Shown: piece after piece, positions 39,417-40,247 of the stretch | Layout: each line of letters opens with the position of its first letter | Position numbering within the stretch: the first letter of the stretch is position 1 | Virus record (IMG/VR): IMGVR_UViG_3300025853_000224 | Coordinates: 1-40,247 of that record | DNA: 40,247 nucleotides | Strand: one strand, 5' to 3' | Source of the DNA: a virus | Translations under genes and position numbers: made by a program | The notes under the pieces: model-generated | What the model was told of the DNA's origin: nothing | The model's input: the letters and a program-made list of their open reading frames with translations, nothing else | Database searches by the model: none

Positions 39417-40247
39417 TAACACGTCCGGTAATACTACAACGGCGTAAATTACAAATGCGCCCATTTGCTTGTTTAGGCTCGCTAACAAAAAATTGTCGGC
39501 TGTCTCCGCTGGCGCGGCCCATGGACCGCATAAAATCTGGTGTTCTTACGCGGCCCTTTGGTGATATAATTTTTATGCTCATATTATTTTTCTCTTTCCA
39601 CCACCGAAACCAAAAGTAACGCCCCGTGCTGGGACAATACTAAATCCGCGACCATTTGATGAACCAGTGCTATAACGGAGGGCACCACCGTTACCGTAGC
39701 CTTCAGCATGACCTCTACTTCCTACTGTCTCATAAAACATTGGTGGGAGTAAAGACCCACTCGTTCTTTTTAAAACGGGCAAAATTTGGTTTACATTGTT
39801 TTTGTTCATTGTAGATTTAGGAATAGTGAGAATAAAGAAAACGAATGGATTTGGGGAACATGGACGCAGCAGGACCAACAGTAGTATAGGTGCAGCTGGT
39901 TCATCATACGGTTGCGGGGCGATTCATCTTAAAGAATTTTAAGTGGTAATGATTAAACACCCAAAAGGAAAAGTCACACCAGCACTTTCTGGTTTTGGTG
40001 CTGGTTCTAACGCTGGTCTCATTATAGTCGGTTTTGGGTGGGGTTATTGTAAATATAGTGGAAAGTATGTTGGATATTGTGGGACAGAAGAGAATAAGAG
40101 AAACAAACGGCGAGGCTCAATTTAATACGGGATGCCCGCTCGAATATGGACTGTTTGGCATTTACTATTGTGGGGGGTGCCCTGAAGCCCCACACGATTT
40201 TAGGGTTTACAGAGGTAGCGGCAGAGGATTCATATCATGATGTTGAT
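39417..40247. other. Region without a secure gene
   Basis: More A/T-rich than the rest. Short Gly-rich frames occur on both strands, broken by stops and shifting between frames on the plus strand (39740-39940, 39943-40125, 40034-40240). No clear terminator follows the giant gene. The last 40 bases read toward GATGTTGAT and may be the start of the next gene. It could be a decayed repeat-rich gene or an intergenic control region. Confidence 0.4.
39579..39809 (-). CDS. Possible Gly-rich small protein (76 residues)
   Basis: An open frame on the minus strand from the ATG at 39809 (MNKNNVNQILPVLKRTSGS), with a Gly/Arg-rich second half (GSRGHAEGYGNGGALRYSTG, GRGFSIVPARGVTFGFGGG). The leader is A-rich as in other minus-strand genes. 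No family is recognised. The region also contains similarly Gly-rich frames on the other strand, so composition alone is weak support. It may be real, or a by-product of local sequence bias. Confidence 0.3.
   Translation of the reverse strand: MNKNNVNQILPVLKRTSGSLLPPMFYETVGSRGHAEGYGNGGALRYSTGSSNGRGFSIVPARGVTFGFGGGKRKII

Noticed and set aside
39376-39582. Minus-strand frame of 68 codons overlapping the end of the giant gene
   Set aside because: It has the ATGA overlap with a doubtful Gly-rich frame, but no recognisable pattern and it runs into the giant gene; not listed as a gene.
1-40247. tRNA genes, CRISPR arrays and insertion sequences
   Set aside because: None were seen on either strand; the only regular repeats are the coding VEQP array and the non-coding 16-mers.

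Overview
The window is an internal piece of a tailed double-stranded DNA phage genome (Caudoviricetes), probably lytic. It encodes a large terminase, a family A DNA polymerase, a primase-helicase, a lysis cassette, tail and tailspike proteins and one virion-type protein of 3257 residues. I see no ribosomal RNA, tRNA, integrase or CI-type repressor. No portal, capsid, scaffold or sheath gene was recognised, so they probably lie outside the window; the first gene is cut by the left edge. A T7 gp11-like adaptor candidate and the giant ejection-type protein suggest a podovirus-like particle, but this is inference. The host cannot be named. Few starts have a Shine-Dalgarno sequence; most overlap the previous stop or follow an A-rich leader.

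Layout. (1) 1-11629, plus strand: end of a LamG/BspA-repeat tail fibre, a lysis cassette (holin, amidase, spanin-like protein), a tail block (baseplate-like protein, beta-helix tailspike, two tail proteins, the second with a Ser/Asp-rich linker), a sugar-modification block (two GT25-type glycosyltransferases, a DxD glycosyltransferase, a SAM methyltransferase), a gp11-like adaptor, then four small genes (HNH-like protein, two basic conserved proteins, a PD-(D/E)XK nuclease). (2) 11619-24169, minus strand: a long operon-like run. Read in its own direction it holds a terminase small-subunit candidate, about ten small accessory genes, a nucleotide-metabolism-like protein, a RuvC-like resolvase, an SNF2-type helicase, a DnaA-domain-IV-like protein, a Cas4/RecB-like Fe-S nuclease, a possible ssDNA-binding protein, DNA polymerase and primase-helicase. 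(3) 24182-26875, plus strand: large terminase whose P-loop is split by a 302-residue intein with a degenerate homing-endonuclease core. (4) 26876-27342: a non-coding, repeat-rich region, the best origin or control-region candidate here. (5) 27378-39416, plus strand: two small proteins, two coiled-coil proteins and the 3257-residue protein. (6) 39417-40247: no secure gene.

How it fits together. The minus operon would copy and recombine the genome. The plus-strand blocks on both sides are late functions (packaging, virion, lysis). Four candidate promoters end within about 15 bases of a start codon, suggesting leaderless or nearly leaderless messages. Two strong minus-strand hairpin terminators divide or end the replication operon; one lies inside the convergent nuclease gene.

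Most worth testing: the repeat region at 26.9-27.3 kb, the intein-split terminase, the Ser/Asp-rich tail protein followed directly by glycosyltransferase genes, and signs of cassette-like gene gain at 21.5-22.8 kb.
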